Positions 50,554 to 59,860 of a stretch of DNA of 64,000 bases are shown here, in pieces. Made by a program: the position numbers and the translations under genes. The stretch is from positions 419,862-483,861 of the forward strand of contig NZ_LMQN01000015.1 of the NCBI RefSeq assembly GCF_001425355.1, in the 5' to 3' direction. Position 1 is the stretch's first letter. Each line of letters starts with the position of its first letter. Origin of the DNA: Chryseobacterium sp. Leaf405. GTDB lineage: Bacteria > Bacteroidota > Bacteroidia > Flavobacteriales > Weeksellaceae. The notes under the pieces are model-generated. The model was not told the origin of the DNA, did not search any database, and worked only from the letters and a program-made list of their open reading frames with translations.

Positions 50554-51858
50554 ATGATGAACACACTGGAAAATTACAAAATTGCAGTAATCGGACAAGG
50601 ATATGTCGGGCTTCCATTAGCATTAGAATTTTCAAAACATTTACCGGTATACGGTTTTGATATCAACGTTAAAAGAATTGAAGAGCTTAAAAATGGTGAA
50701 GACCATACACTGGAAGCTGATTCTCATGAAATAGAAGAGCGTTTAAAAGAAGCCTCTGAAAGTAATTTTAAAAAAGGATATATTCCTTCATGTTCCCTAA
50801 CAGAAATTACCAATGCCAATGTCTATATCGTAACGGTACCCACACCTATAGACAGATTTAATGCTCCTGATCTTACTTTATTAATTAAAGCAAGTAAAAT
50901 GCTGGGAGAGATTCTTAAAAAAGGGGATGTTGTTATTTATGAATCTACAGTTTATCCTGGATGCACAGAAGAAGAATGTATCCCTGTATTAGAAAAAGAA
51001 TCGGGATTGAAGCTGAATGAAGATTTCTATGTGGGATATTCTCCTGAGAGAATAGTTCCGGGAGATAAAGTAAATACATTGGTTACAATTAAAAAAGTAA
51101 CTTCCGGTTCAACACCTGAAATTGCTGAAAATATTGATCAGCTATACAAGCTGATTATTAAAGCAGGTACACATAAAGCACCAAGCATAAAAGTTGCCGA
51201 GGCTTCTAAAGCTATCGAAAATGCACAAAGGGATGTTAACATTTCTTTTGTCAATGAACTGGCGTTGATTTTTGACAGAGTGGGAATAGATACTCATGAT
51301 GTATTAGAAGCAGCAGGAACAAAATTTAACTTTTTACCTTATCGTCCGGGCTTAGTTGGGGGACATTGTATTTCTGTTGATCCTTATTATTTGGCTCATA
51401 AAGCTGTACAGTTAGGATATCATCCTCAGGTAATTTTAAGTGGAAGAAGAGTAAATGATATGATGCCGGAATTTATTGCCGGAAAAGTGGTAAAATTGAT
51501 GATTCAAAAAGGAATTCAGATTAAAAATGCAAATGCTCTGATTCTTGGAATTACATTCAAAGAAAATTGTCCGGATATCAGGAATACGAAAGTAGTGGAT
51601 ATTTATTCTGAGCTTAAGCAATATGGTCTTAATGTGGATATTTATGATCCTTGGGCAGATAAAGAAGAGGTGAAAGGTGAATATGATGTAGAAACTCTCC
51701 AAACTCTTGGAAATGATAAAAAGTATGAGGTTGTCATTTTAGCTGTTTCACATACAGAATTTATAAATTTAGATATTGCTTCTCTTAAGAATAATGATTC
51801 AGTGTTATTTGATGTTAAAGCATTTCTAGACAAAGATACTGTAGATGCGAGACTGTAA
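50554..51858 (+). CDS. UDP-HexNAc 6-dehydrogenase (TviB/WbpO/WbpA type)
   Basis: The cytoplasmic NAD-dependent dehydrogenase oxidises the C6 of a nucleotide-linked amino sugar to a uronic acid. GQGYVGLPLA (about 14-23) binds NAD. The catalytic-Cys loop is GLVGGHCISVDPYYLAHKAV. A second Rossmann unit contains ALILGITFKENCPDIRNTKV. The nearest style is TviB/WbpO (GalNAc) rather than UDP-glucose dehydrogenase; substrate is inferred. A terminator follows, so it ends the first transcription unit of the locus. Confidence 0.88.
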   Translation: MMNTLENYKIAVIGQGYVGLPLALEFSKHLPVYGFDINVKRIEELKNGEDHTLEADSHEIEERLKEASESNFKKGYIPSCSLTEITNANVYIVTVPTPIDRFNAPDLTLLIKASKMLGEILKKGDVVIYESTVYPGCTEEECIPVLEKESGLKLNEDFYVGYSPERIVPGDKVNTLVTIKKVTSGSTPEIAENIDQLYKLIIKAGTHKAPSIKVAEASKAIENAQRDVNISFVNELALIFDRVGIDTHDVLEAAGTKFNFLPYRPGLVGGHCISVDPYYLAHKAVQLGYHPQVILSGRRVNDMMPEFIAGKVVKLMIQKGIQIKNANALILGITFKENCPDIRNTKVVDIYSELKQYGLNVDIYDPWADKEEVKGEYDVETLQTLGNDKKYEVVILAVSHTEFINLDIASLKNNDSVLFDVKAFLDKDTVDARL

Positions 51859-51907
51859 TCATTAGCTGAATATAATATTGCATATATGAATATGTACAAG
51901 ATAAAAG

Positions 51908-51941
51908 AAACGTTTTCTCTGGAATGGAGAAACGTTTTTTT
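51908..51941 (+). terminator. Terminator inside the capsule locus
   Basis: AAACGTTTTCTC pairs with GAGAAACGTTT through a one-base bulge, followed by T7. It separates the export/sugar genes from the flippase and assembly genes, although weak read-through is possible. Confidence 0.75.
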
Positions 51942-51990
51942 AAATATAAACTAAATTTCTTTAGGGAATTTTATAAATCACTTTTTCTTA

Positions 51991-53448
51991 ATGAAGATTC
52001 GAAGTATTAAAGTAAACTACGCCTTAAATTTACTGAGAGTGGTTTCGGGTATTTTGTTTGGGATTATTACAATGCCTTACATTAATAAGGTGTTGGGTGC
52101 TGAAAGCTTGGGAAAAGTTGAATATGTGAATTCTATCATTACTTATTTCTTATTGTTATCGTCATTGGGAATCCCGATGTATGGATTGAGGGAAGTCGCA
52201 AAAATAAGGAATGACAGCTATAAAAGAACAAAACTGGTTCTTGAGCTATTGTCAATCTTAGGAATTACCACCCTCATTTCTTATATCATTATTTTTGGAG
52301 TAATTCTTAATCTTCCTTATTTTTTTTCATATAAAGAACTTATTATTGTTCTGAGTACCATTATATTGTTTACAAATTTTGGGGCAGAATGGTTTTATCA
52401 GGGGATTGAAGATCAGATGTTTATAACCATTCGTTATCTGATTGTACGCGTGTTAAGTTTTGTCTTATTATTTGTCTTGGTTAAAAATCCCGATGATTAT
52501 CTCTGGTATGCCTTTATTGTTATTTTAAGCACGGTTGGAGCAAATATTTTCAATATTTTATATTTAAAAAAATATTTGGATTTTAAAGATATTTCTTTTA
52601 AAAAGTTAAATTTAAAACAGCATTTAAAGCCAGCCCTTACGATTTTTGTAGGTTCAATTTCGGTGAGTATTTATCTTCAATTAGATATTACTATCTTAGG
52701 TACAGCTAAAGGCGATGAGTCGGTAGGATATTATGTGATGGCTAATAAGTTGATTCGTTTTGTTATTGCAATTGTTACCACAATTGGTGCTGTAATGCTG
52801 CCAAGATTAGCAAATTTGTTGACGACTGATAAAAAAGCATTCTACAGTTTAGTAGAAACTGCTCTTAATTATATTATGATTTTTTCAATACCTTCTACTT
52901 TTGCTTTTATGGTTTTGGCAAAAGATTTTACCCTTTTAATGGGAGGTAATGATTTCCAGGAATCGATTCTTACAACTCAGATTTTATCACCTATTGTAAC
53001 TATCGTAGGATTGGCATATTTCTTAGGCTATCTGGTGCTTTTTCCGTTGGGTAAAGAAAGAATTTATACGGTTTCAACTATCATTGCAGCTGTCCTTAGT
53101 ATTATTCTTAATTTAATATTTGTACGAATATACGGACATAATGCGACAGCCTCGATAGCTGTCTTCTCAGAGATTATTGGTGTTGTTTTTATGATTGTTT
53201 TAGGAAAATCTGTGCTGCAGAAAATTAATTTTTTTAATAAAAGTATATCCATATATATTATCGGGTCGCTGGCAATTTCAATTCTTTTGTTTTTATTAAC
53301 TTCGCTGCTTGCAAGTACTGAATTATTAATAAAAGTAATAATAGAAATAAGTTTGGCAATTCTACTTTTTGTGTTAATACTTTATATTTCTAAAGAAAAA
53401 GTGTTTTTTGAAGTTGTCAATATGATTAAAGCTAAACTTAAAAGATAA
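51991..53448 (+). CDS. Polysaccharide flippase (Wzx-like)
   Basis: The integral membrane protein of 485 residues has about 12-14 hydrophobic helices and belongs to the MATE-like polysaccharide-transporter superfamily. It moves lipid-linked repeat units across the inner membrane. The opening NYALNLLRVVSGILFGIITM, then PYINKVLGAESLGKVEYVNS is typical for this group. The stop lies one base before the next gene. It starts the second transcriptional block of the locus. Confidence 0.9.
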   Translation: MKIRSIKVNYALNLLRVVSGILFGIITMPYINKVLGAESLGKVEYVNSIITYFLLLSSLGIPMYGLREVAKIRNDSYKRTKLVLELLSILGITTLISYIIIFGVILNLPYFFSYKELIIVLSTIILFTNFGAEWFYQGIEDQMFITIRYLIVRVLSFVLLFVLVKNPDDYLWYAFIVILSTVGANIFNILYLKKYLDFKDISFKKLNLKQHLKPALTIFVGSISVSIYLQLDITILGTAKGDESVGYYVMANKLIRFVIAIVTTIGAVMLPRLANLLTTDKKAFYSLVETALNYIMIFSIPSTFAFMVLAKDFTLLMGGNDFQESILTTQILSPIVTIVGLAYFLGYLVLFPLGKERIYTVSTIIAAVLSIILNLIFVRIYGHNATASIAVFSEIIGVVFMIVLGKSVLQKINFFNKSISIYIIGSLAISILLFLLTSLLASTELLIKVIIEISLAILLFVLILYISKEKVFFEVVNMIKAKLKR

Positions 53449-53449
53449 C

Positions 53450-54343
53450 ATGGATTGTTCAATTATAATTGTAAATTATAATACAAAAGTCATAACAAAT
53501 AACTGCATAGATTCTATCATTTCTAAGACGCAGGATGTAAAATATGAAATTATTTTGGTAGATAACGGATCTACTGACGGATCTAAAGAACATTTTGAAA
53601 AAAGAAAAGATATAAGATATATATATGTTCACGAAAATCTGGGTTTTGGAAAAGCAAATAATCTGGGTAGCCGATATGCTATAGGAGAATTTTTATTTTT
53701 ATTAAATTCTGATACAATATTGATTGAAAATTCAGTGAAAATTTTATTGGATTTTTTTAAGATTAATAACAATAAACTAAATATAGGAGTGCTGGGAGCA
53801 ATCTTGTGTGACGAAAATTTAAATAAATTAAATACGGCTGGATCGTTTCCAAAAGTTAAGTTTTACATTTCAGATTATTTGAATTTATTTTTTAAAACAA
53901 GATTGAATACTTACCAAGAAATAAATTTTAGTAATATAACAAAAGTTGATATGGTAAGTGGAGCAGATATGTTTTTAAAAAGAGAATTATTTTTACAAGT
54001 CAATGGTTTTGATGAAAAGTTTTTCCTGTATTTTGAAGAAACTGATTTACAGAAAAGAATTTTTAATTTATCTAAAGTGAATTATATAATCAATCAAACA
54101 AAAATAATCCATTTGGAAGGGGCTAGTTCTAAGTTAAATAACTGGAAAAGAAAAGTCATTCAAGATAGCCAAACATTATATTTTAGGAAAAATGATAGTC
54201 AGAATTTTTTGAAATACGTTTTTTTTGAATTATTATGTACTCCTGTAAGATTTCTAAATTCAAATTATACTATTAAAGAAAATATAAGTTTCATAAAAAA
54301 TAATATTAGTAAACTTTATGAATATAGCAATTATAGGAAGTAA
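53450..54343 (+). CDS. Glycosyltransferase family 2
   Basis: The GT-A fold enzyme has an N-terminal CSIIIVNYNTKVITNNCIDS, nucleotide-binding DNGSTDG and an acidic site LLNSDTILIE in place of the DXD motif. The later segment YFEETDLQKRIF is typical of WbbL-like rhamnosyl- or related transferases. At 297 residues it is full-length. The end overlaps the next gene by 26 bases. Donor and linkage cannot be told from sequence. Confidence 0.88.
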   Translation: MDCSIIIVNYNTKVITNNCIDSIISKTQDVKYEIILVDNGSTDGSKEHFEKRKDIRYIYVHENLGFGKANNLGSRYAIGEFLFLLNSDTILIENSVKILLDFFKINNNKLNIGVLGAILCDENLNKLNTAGSFPKVKFYISDYLNLFFKTRLNTYQEINFSNITKVDMVSGADMFLKRELFLQVNGFDEKFFLYFEETDLQKRIFNLSKVNYIINQTKIIHLEGASSKLNNWKRKVIQDSQTLYFRKNDSQNFLKYVFFELLCTPVRFLNSNYTIKENISFIKNNISKLYEYSNYRK

Positions 54344-55319
54344 AGATTTTGACAGTCTAGAATATCATCTTCAAGATTCACTTCGGTTTCTTGGTCATAA
54401 GGTTTTTCATATTGATGTAAACGATGTGATTAAAATACCATATAAATATAATTATTGGGCAACAAAATTTTTCCCAAAATACGATGAATATATGTTTAAT
54501 AAAATTGCAAATCGTATTATTGATGAAAAACCGGATTTGGTAATTGGAGTTTATCGTTTTATCCATCCAAACTGTATCCGAAAAATTAAAAATGAGCTGA
54601 AAAATGTGAAGATAATTCACATTAATCCTGATGCCTTAACCACCTTTGAATACCAGCAGATATTTGTTTCAAATTATGATGCGTATTTTACCAAAGATCC
54701 TTATATTGTTAGCTTTATGAAAGATAAGATGAGCTTGAATGCACATTATCTTCCTGAAGCTTTTAATCCAAGAGTTCATAAATCTATTGATAAAGAAAAA
54801 GCTCTGCTGGAGAAAGAGATTGACATCGATGTAGTTACTTTTGGAACAATGTATCCTTATCGTGCTAATATGGTGAAAAAATTAGTAGATAGCGGTGTAA
54901 ATATAAAGTTATTTGGAGTACCGGACAGAAGATTTCCACAAAAAGAAGTTGAGAATAATTTCACCAATGAATTTATTACAGGTAACAGAAAATCAGAAAT
55001 ATTATTAGGTTCTAAAATTGTATTTAATAATTTTCATTACGCTGAAATAGAATCTGTAAATGTAAAGTTTTTTGAAATTGCAGGGATCGGAGCTTTTCAA
55101 TTGTGTGATTATAAACCGATAATTAAAGATTATTCTACAATAGACCCTGAAAAATTCACTTATAAAAGTATTAATGAAGCTATTGAAAAAATACAATATT
55201 ATCTAAACAATCCTCAAGAAAGATATGCTATTTGTGAGGAGCAAAAAATGTATTTTACGGAGCATCATACCTATGAAAAAAGAATGGAAAGTGTTATCAA
55301 AATAGTTCAATGGAATTAA
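54318..55319 (+). CDS. CgeB-like glycosyltransferase
   Basis: The 333-residue protein fits the CgeB/DUF3880-type glycosyltransferase layout. NAIIGSKDFDSLEY-like N-terminal sequence (MNIAIIGSKDFDSLEYHLQD) leads to HINPDALTTFEYQQIFVSN. The later SVNVKFFEIAGIGAFQLCDY and KFTYKSINEAIEKI form the C-terminal GT-B half. It should add a sugar to the capsule repeat unit. The start lies inside the previous gene, so the two are translationally linked. Confidence 0.78.
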   Translation: MNIAIIGSKDFDSLEYHLQDSLRFLGHKVFHIDVNDVIKIPYKYNYWATKFFPKYDEYMFNKIANRIIDEKPDLVIGVYRFIHPNCIRKIKNELKNVKIIHINPDALTTFEYQQIFVSNYDAYFTKDPYIVSFMKDKMSLNAHYLPEAFNPRVHKSIDKEKALLEKEIDIDVVTFGTMYPYRANMVKKLVDSGVNIKLFGVPDRRFPQKEVENNFTNEFITGNRKSEILLGSKIVFNNFHYAEIESVNVKFFEIAGIGAFQLCDYKPIIKDYSTIDPEKFTYKSINEAIEKIQYYLNNPQERYAICEEQKMYFTEHHTYEKRMESVIKIVQWN

Positions 55320-56731
55320 ATAAAAAGAATTACATATTATCTGTGATTGCTGTGATTTTCGTATATCTTATTTTCTCTGTTTTTAGTCTTGATAATTCTA
55401 AAAGACAATCAATGATATATGAATTGATAATTTGTTTTGGAATTATTGTGCTTACAGTTATTCAATTTTTATATAATTGGTATAAAATAGGAAGTCCAAC
55501 TTTACTCGATTGGTTTAGAATCACAGCATTCTATACAATTATATTAAATTATTTTAGTATTATCAATGAGATTGATAATCGTATAAGCTGGGCATACCAA
55601 GGTGGAGTTTACCTTAAACAAGAATTTATTATACCTACATTATTTTGTGTTTTTTTGGCAGTTTTGGTAACAACAGTAACTGAAAAAATAATATATGCGC
55701 TGAGAAGAAGAAATGTACCTGAAGTAATGTATAAAATAAAAAATATTAATATTTTTTTTATTTTTTCTGCAATTATCTATTTTTTACAGTTATACTTTTT
55801 AATGTCGGGTAAAATAGGCTATGGTACAACTACCCAAGATAACACAGCAGATACTTCTTTTATAGTTCAAATCGTTAATAACTTATCTGTTTTAGTTCTA
55901 ATTGTTTTAGGCTTCTTTAGATATTATTATAAAAGTTTTAAAGGAATTCAGATTATATTTTATTATATTTTACTTGTTATTGCTATGATTATGGGCGGGC
56001 TTTCTGGTATGAAAGAATTATTTATAATACCGCAGATTTGCTTTTTAATTCCTTTTCTTAAATCGGGTAATAAAATACCTAAGAAAATTCTTGTTATTTC
56101 CGGGATTTTAATTATTATTATTTATCCTATTAATAATACTTACAGAGATATTTTGAATAGTAAACTTGGATTGGGAAAATCTGAAGCATTTTTGCTTGCT
56201 TTAAATAAAACATATGATACCGATATAACCAATATATTTAGTAGCAGTTCCGAATCATATTCTGACAGGTTTTCTCTTTATCCTTATCTGCAGTACAGTG
56301 TTGAAAAAGAACAAGAATGGAATCATTATAAAAATATGACCAGATATATTTATCTTCCTTTTTCTTTCATACCTAGATCAATATTGTCAGATAAGCCGAT
56401 ATCGGATACGGGAGGTAAATTCAATAAATTTATAACAGGTGTTGAAAATAATTCAATGACTGCAACTACTTTCGGATGGTCATATTTAGAAGGTGGATAC
56501 ATATATGTAATACTAACATTTTTTTTACTGTCTATAGTTGTTACTTATTTAGGAGCAGTTTTTTTTAGAGGTCATCTATTACACCATGTGATAAATACAA
56601 GTTTATTGATTGTGATGCTGAAAACAGAATCGGATGTTTATTTTATTCTGTCAGGAATTATACAGAATTTTATAATTACGTATATTATTTTATATTTTTT
56701 TGTCAAAAAACAATTCGTAATCAGAAAATAG
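55310..56731 (+). CDS. O-antigen/capsule polymerase candidate (Wzy-like)
   Basis: The membrane protein of 473 residues has 11 or so hydrophobic helices and no cofactor motif. A large hydrophilic loop holds SESYSDRFSLYPYLQYSVEK, a feature of oligosaccharide repeat-unit polymerases. The sequence FIPRSILSDKPISDTGGKFN is also typical of this class. It should polymerise the repeat units in the periplasm. Because an EpsG-like polymerase is encoded next, only one of the two may be the true Wzy. Confidence 0.75.
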   Translation: MELNKKNYILSVIAVIFVYLIFSVFSLDNSKRQSMIYELIICFGIIVLTVIQFLYNWYKIGSPTLLDWFRITAFYTIILNYFSIINEIDNRISWAYQGGVYLKQEFIIPTLFCVFLAVLVTTVTEKIIYALRRRNVPEVMYKIKNINIFFIFSAIIYFLQLYFLMSGKIGYGTTTQDNTADTSFIVQIVNNLSVLVLIVLGFFRYYYKSFKGIQIIFYYILLVIAMIMGGLSGMKELFIIPQICFLIPFLKSGNKIPKKILVISGILIIIIYPINNTYRDILNSKLGLGKSEAFLLALNKTYDTDITNIFSSSSESYSDRFSLYPYLQYSVEKEQEWNHYKNMTRYIYLPFSFIPRSILSDKPISDTGGKFNKFITGVENNSMTATTFGWSYLEGGYIYVILTFFLLSIVVTYLGAVFFRGHLLHHVINTSLLIVMLKTESDVYFILSGIIQNFIITYIILYFFVKKQFVIRK

Positions 56732-56771
56732 AAATCTTGATATTTACGTTATAATTTTATACAATAATGCA

Positions 56772-57851
56772 ATGATTATAATAGCTGTATTACTATTTAT
56801 TTTTTTATCATTATTTTCGCTTAAAAGTCAGTCAATAATCAATAAAAATATTTGTTTCATATTCTGTTTGGTTTTCTGGTGGTTTTTAGAAAGTTTCAGA
56901 TGGGAAAGCGGTACAGACTATTGGAATTATATTAATAATTTCCAAAGAATGAAACTGAAATTTCTTTGGACAGACAGATATGAGTTGGGATACAATCTTA
57001 TGGTTTTGTTTTTCAGGGATTATTTAAAAACCTCTTTCACTTTTTTTATTGCTGTCTATTATTTAATCGTATTTATATTATACTACTTTTCCATTAGAAA
57101 GGCAACTCAAAAACCATTATTATTTATATTTATATTCTTTTGTTTTGTTATTGGTTTAATGGGAAGTACCAGACAATTAATGGCATTATCCATTATGTTT
57201 TTTGGAAGCATATACTTTCTGGAAAAGAAAAAATTATGGTTTATCCTCACTATATTATTAGCTTCACTTTTCCATAGGACAATAATCGTCTGTTTAGTTT
57301 TTGTTTTTTTTACAAATCATATAAAGTACAAGTATTGGTTTTATATGATTGCTGCTGCTTTCATAACACAAATTAGCGGACTTAACATGCTTGTTATGGA
57401 AAATCTAATAGTCATTTTACCTAAATCATTTTCGGAAAGGTTTTTTAGTTATTTATCCATGTCGTTAGTAGATGTTATAAATATGAAGACTTATTTATCA
57501 GGAATTTTTAGAAGATTATTGCCTATTATTTTATTATTTATATATAAAGATAAACTGACTGAAATCGCAGGAGATATCAAGATACGGTATGTGATGAATA
57601 TATTGTTTTTCTCATTGTTTTCATATATTATCTTGTCATTCAATTTCACCTTTATAATATCTAGAATCAGCATTTATTTCAATATATTTGAGGTATTGTT
57701 TTATGTATGGCTGATAACGATGTTTATTGAAGAAAAAAAATATATTTATATATTAGGGTTAGTAGCATTTTTTCTTATATTGTGTATTAAATATATTATG
57801 TATTATCCGCACTTATTTCTGCCTTATAAAACGATATTCTTTACACTATAA
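56772..57851 (+). CDS. EpsG-family membrane protein (second Wzy-like candidate)
   Basis: The protein of 359 residues has about ten hydrophobic helices. It carries the EpsG-like N-terminal signature SFRWESGTDYWNYINNFQRM near residues 45-64 and the GLMGSTRQLMALSIMFFGS helix. EpsG-type proteins act as polymerases or acyltransferase-like assembly proteins in exopolysaccharide clusters. It follows another polymerase candidate, and the next gene starts three bases after its stop. Confidence 0.8.
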   Translation: MIIIAVLLFIFLSLFSLKSQSIINKNICFIFCLVFWWFLESFRWESGTDYWNYINNFQRMKLKFLWTDRYELGYNLMVLFFRDYLKTSFTFFIAVYYLIVFILYYFSIRKATQKPLLFIFIFFCFVIGLMGSTRQLMALSIMFFGSIYFLEKKKLWFILTILLASLFHRTIIVCLVFVFFTNHIKYKYWFYMIAAAFITQISGLNMLVMENLIVILPKSFSERFFSYLSMSLVDVINMKTYLSGIFRRLLPIILLFIYKDKLTEIAGDIKIRYVMNILFFSLFSYIILSFNFTFIISRISIYFNIFEVLFYVWLITMFIEEKKYIYILGLVAFFLILCIKYIMYYPHLFLPYKTIFFTL

Positions 57852-57854
57852 GCC

Positions 57855-58841
57855 ATGAAAATTCACTTTTTTGAAAGAAATCCTGTAGAGGGTCAGATAA
57901 GTATAGAAAAGCTTTTTTCTGTTCTAAAGGGAGAATTGCGCAGAAAAAATGTTTTATTTAAAATATTTATCAATCCTTATCCTCTTTCAAAATTTTTTAA
58001 ATCACTTATTTTTTTTAAAAACAATCAGGGAGATATTAATCATATTACAGGTGATATTCATTGGGCTTCATTATTATTGAACTCTGATAAAACCATATTA
58101 ACAGTTCACGATCTTTCAGGTTTATATCAATATAAAGGAATTAAGAGATTTTTATATTTTCTGATATGGATATATTTACCCTTAAAAAAACTGAAATATA
58201 TCACTGTAATTTCTGAAAAAACAAAACAAGAGATTGAAAAAATGTTACCTTCTGTAGCGCATAAACTTCAGGTCATTCCGAACTGTATTACCGTTGATAT
58301 TCTACCGCTAAGACTCAAAGAAAACATAAAAAATGTCAAAATTTTAATTGTAGGAACCCGATCGAATAAAAATATAGAGAGAGTATTGGAAGCCTGCAAA
58401 GACTTAGAGGTTGTTTTTTCTATTGTTGGAAGAATAAATGATAAGCAAAAAGAAATTTTGGATAATAATTGTCTTACATATGAAAACTATGTAAATATTT
58501 CAGATAATGATCTTGAAAAATTGTATGACGAAAATGATATTTTATGCTTTCCATCACTGTATGAAGGATTTGGCTTACCCATATTAGAAGCTCAAGCAAG
58601 AAATTGTATTGTCATCACATCCAATCTTTCACCAATGAAAGAAGTTGCAGGAAATGGGGCTTTACTTATAGATCCTAACAGTACGAAATCCATAAAACAT
58701 TCAATTGTACAAATAATATCGGATGATGATTTAAGAAAAAAACTTATGATACAAGGGCATCAAAATGTAAAAAAATATACTCCCGAGCTCATAGCACAAC
58801 AGTATATTGAATTATATCAAAAAATTATAGCTGCGAAATGA
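57855..58841 (+). CDS. Glycosyltransferase family 4
   Basis: The GT-B enzyme has 328 residues. The C-terminal nucleotide-sugar site shows LCFPSLYEGFGLPILEAQAR and then TSNLSPMKEVAGNGALLIDP, the E-x7-E pattern of family 4. The N-terminal half (TGDIHWASLLLNSDKTILTV) holds the acceptor domain. It transfers one sugar of the capsule unit; donor unknown. It overlaps the next gene by four bases. Confidence 0.9.
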   Translation: MKIHFFERNPVEGQISIEKLFSVLKGELRRKNVLFKIFINPYPLSKFFKSLIFFKNNQGDINHITGDIHWASLLLNSDKTILTVHDLSGLYQYKGIKRFLYFLIWIYLPLKKLKYITVISEKTKQEIEKMLPSVAHKLQVIPNCITVDILPLRLKENIKNVKILIVGTRSNKNIERVLEACKDLEVVFSIVGRINDKQKEILDNNCLTYENYVNISDNDLEKLYDENDILCFPSLYEGFGLPILEAQARNCIVITSNLSPMKEVAGNGALLIDPNSTKSIKHSIVQIISDDDLRKKLMIQGHQNVKKYTPELIAQQYIELYQKIIAAK

Positions 58842-59860
58842 TTCTTCTTGATGCTATATACATAAACAATAGTGGTGGAAAAGTTCTGCTCGACTATCTT
58901 ATCTCTGAATTGGAAAAGACAGATAAGGAAGTCTTTTATCTTTTGGATATTAGAATAAAACATGAAGGCTTAAAAATAAAATCAACAAATGAGATTATTT
59001 ATCTGCAGTCTTCACTTATAAAAAGGAGAAATTTTTACAAGAAAAATAAGACTAAATTTTCTACTATTCTGTGTTTTGGTAATTTACCCCCTAATATAAA
59101 AACTTCAGCCAAAGTATATACTTATTTCCACCAGTTGCTTTTCCTTGATCTGCCCAAAGATATATCTTTTGTAAAAAAGAAAATATATTATATAAAGACC
59201 CGAATATTAAATAATTTTAAGAAAAATACAGATTATTGGATAGTACAGACAGGTTTGGTTAAAGAAAAACTTTCTCAAAAATATAATATTCCTGAAAGCA
59301 TAATTTTGGAACTTCCATTTTATCCTCCCTTTAAAGATACTCAAACAGTTGTACAAAGAGAAAAACACACTTATGTTTTTGTAAGCAATGCCGCTCATCA
59401 TAAAAATCATATAAAGCTGATTGATGCATTTTGTAAATTTTATGATATCAGTAAAAAAGGGGAGCTTATAATTACAGTGTCAGAAACCTTTACGGAGCTC
59501 TACCAAATGATTACAGAGAAACAAAACTTAGGATATCCTATTAAAAACTTAGGTTTTATAAACCGCAATGAGCTTAAAGAAATCTATCTGTCTCATGAAT
59601 ATCTTATTTTCCCGTCTCTTGCAGAAAGCTTTGGACTGGGGCTGGTGGAAGCTATTGATAACGGGTGTAAAGTTATAGGAGCAGACCTGCCATATACGTA
59701 TGAGGTTTGTGACCCTTCTATTATTTTTAATCCCAACGAAGAACAAAGCATAATTGATGCTTTATTATTATCTTTAAAAAGTAATATTAAACCCTCTACG
59801 AAAAGAATCACAAATAATATTAAACAATTTATTACACTCCTACATGAAAATAAAAAATAA
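58838..59860 (+). CDS. Glycosyltransferase (family 1/4 type)
   Basis: The 340-residue GT-B protein has the C-terminal donor site LIFPSLAESFGLGLVEAIDN, then GCKVIGADLPYTYEVCDPSI. The N-terminus starts MILLDAIYINNSGGKVLLDY, a form typical of transferases with an acceptor loop rich in Gly and Asn. It starts in an ATGA overlap with the previous gene and itself overlaps the start of capE by 17 bases, so the set is tightly coupled. Confidence 0.88.
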   Translation: MILLDAIYINNSGGKVLLDYLISELEKTDKEVFYLLDIRIKHEGLKIKSTNEIIYLQSSLIKRRNFYKKNKTKFSTILCFGNLPPNIKTSAKVYTYFHQLLFLDLPKDISFVKKKIYYIKTRILNNFKKNTDYWIVQTGLVKEKLSQKYNIPESIILELPFYPPFKDTQTVVQREKHTYVFVSNAAHHKNHIKLIDAFCKFYDISKKGELIITVSETFTELYQMITEKQNLGYPIKNLGFINRNELKEIYLSHEYLIFPSLAESFGLGLVEAIDNGCKVIGADLPYTYEVCDPSIIFNPNEEQSIIDALLLSLKSNIKPSTKRITNNIKQFITLLHENKK

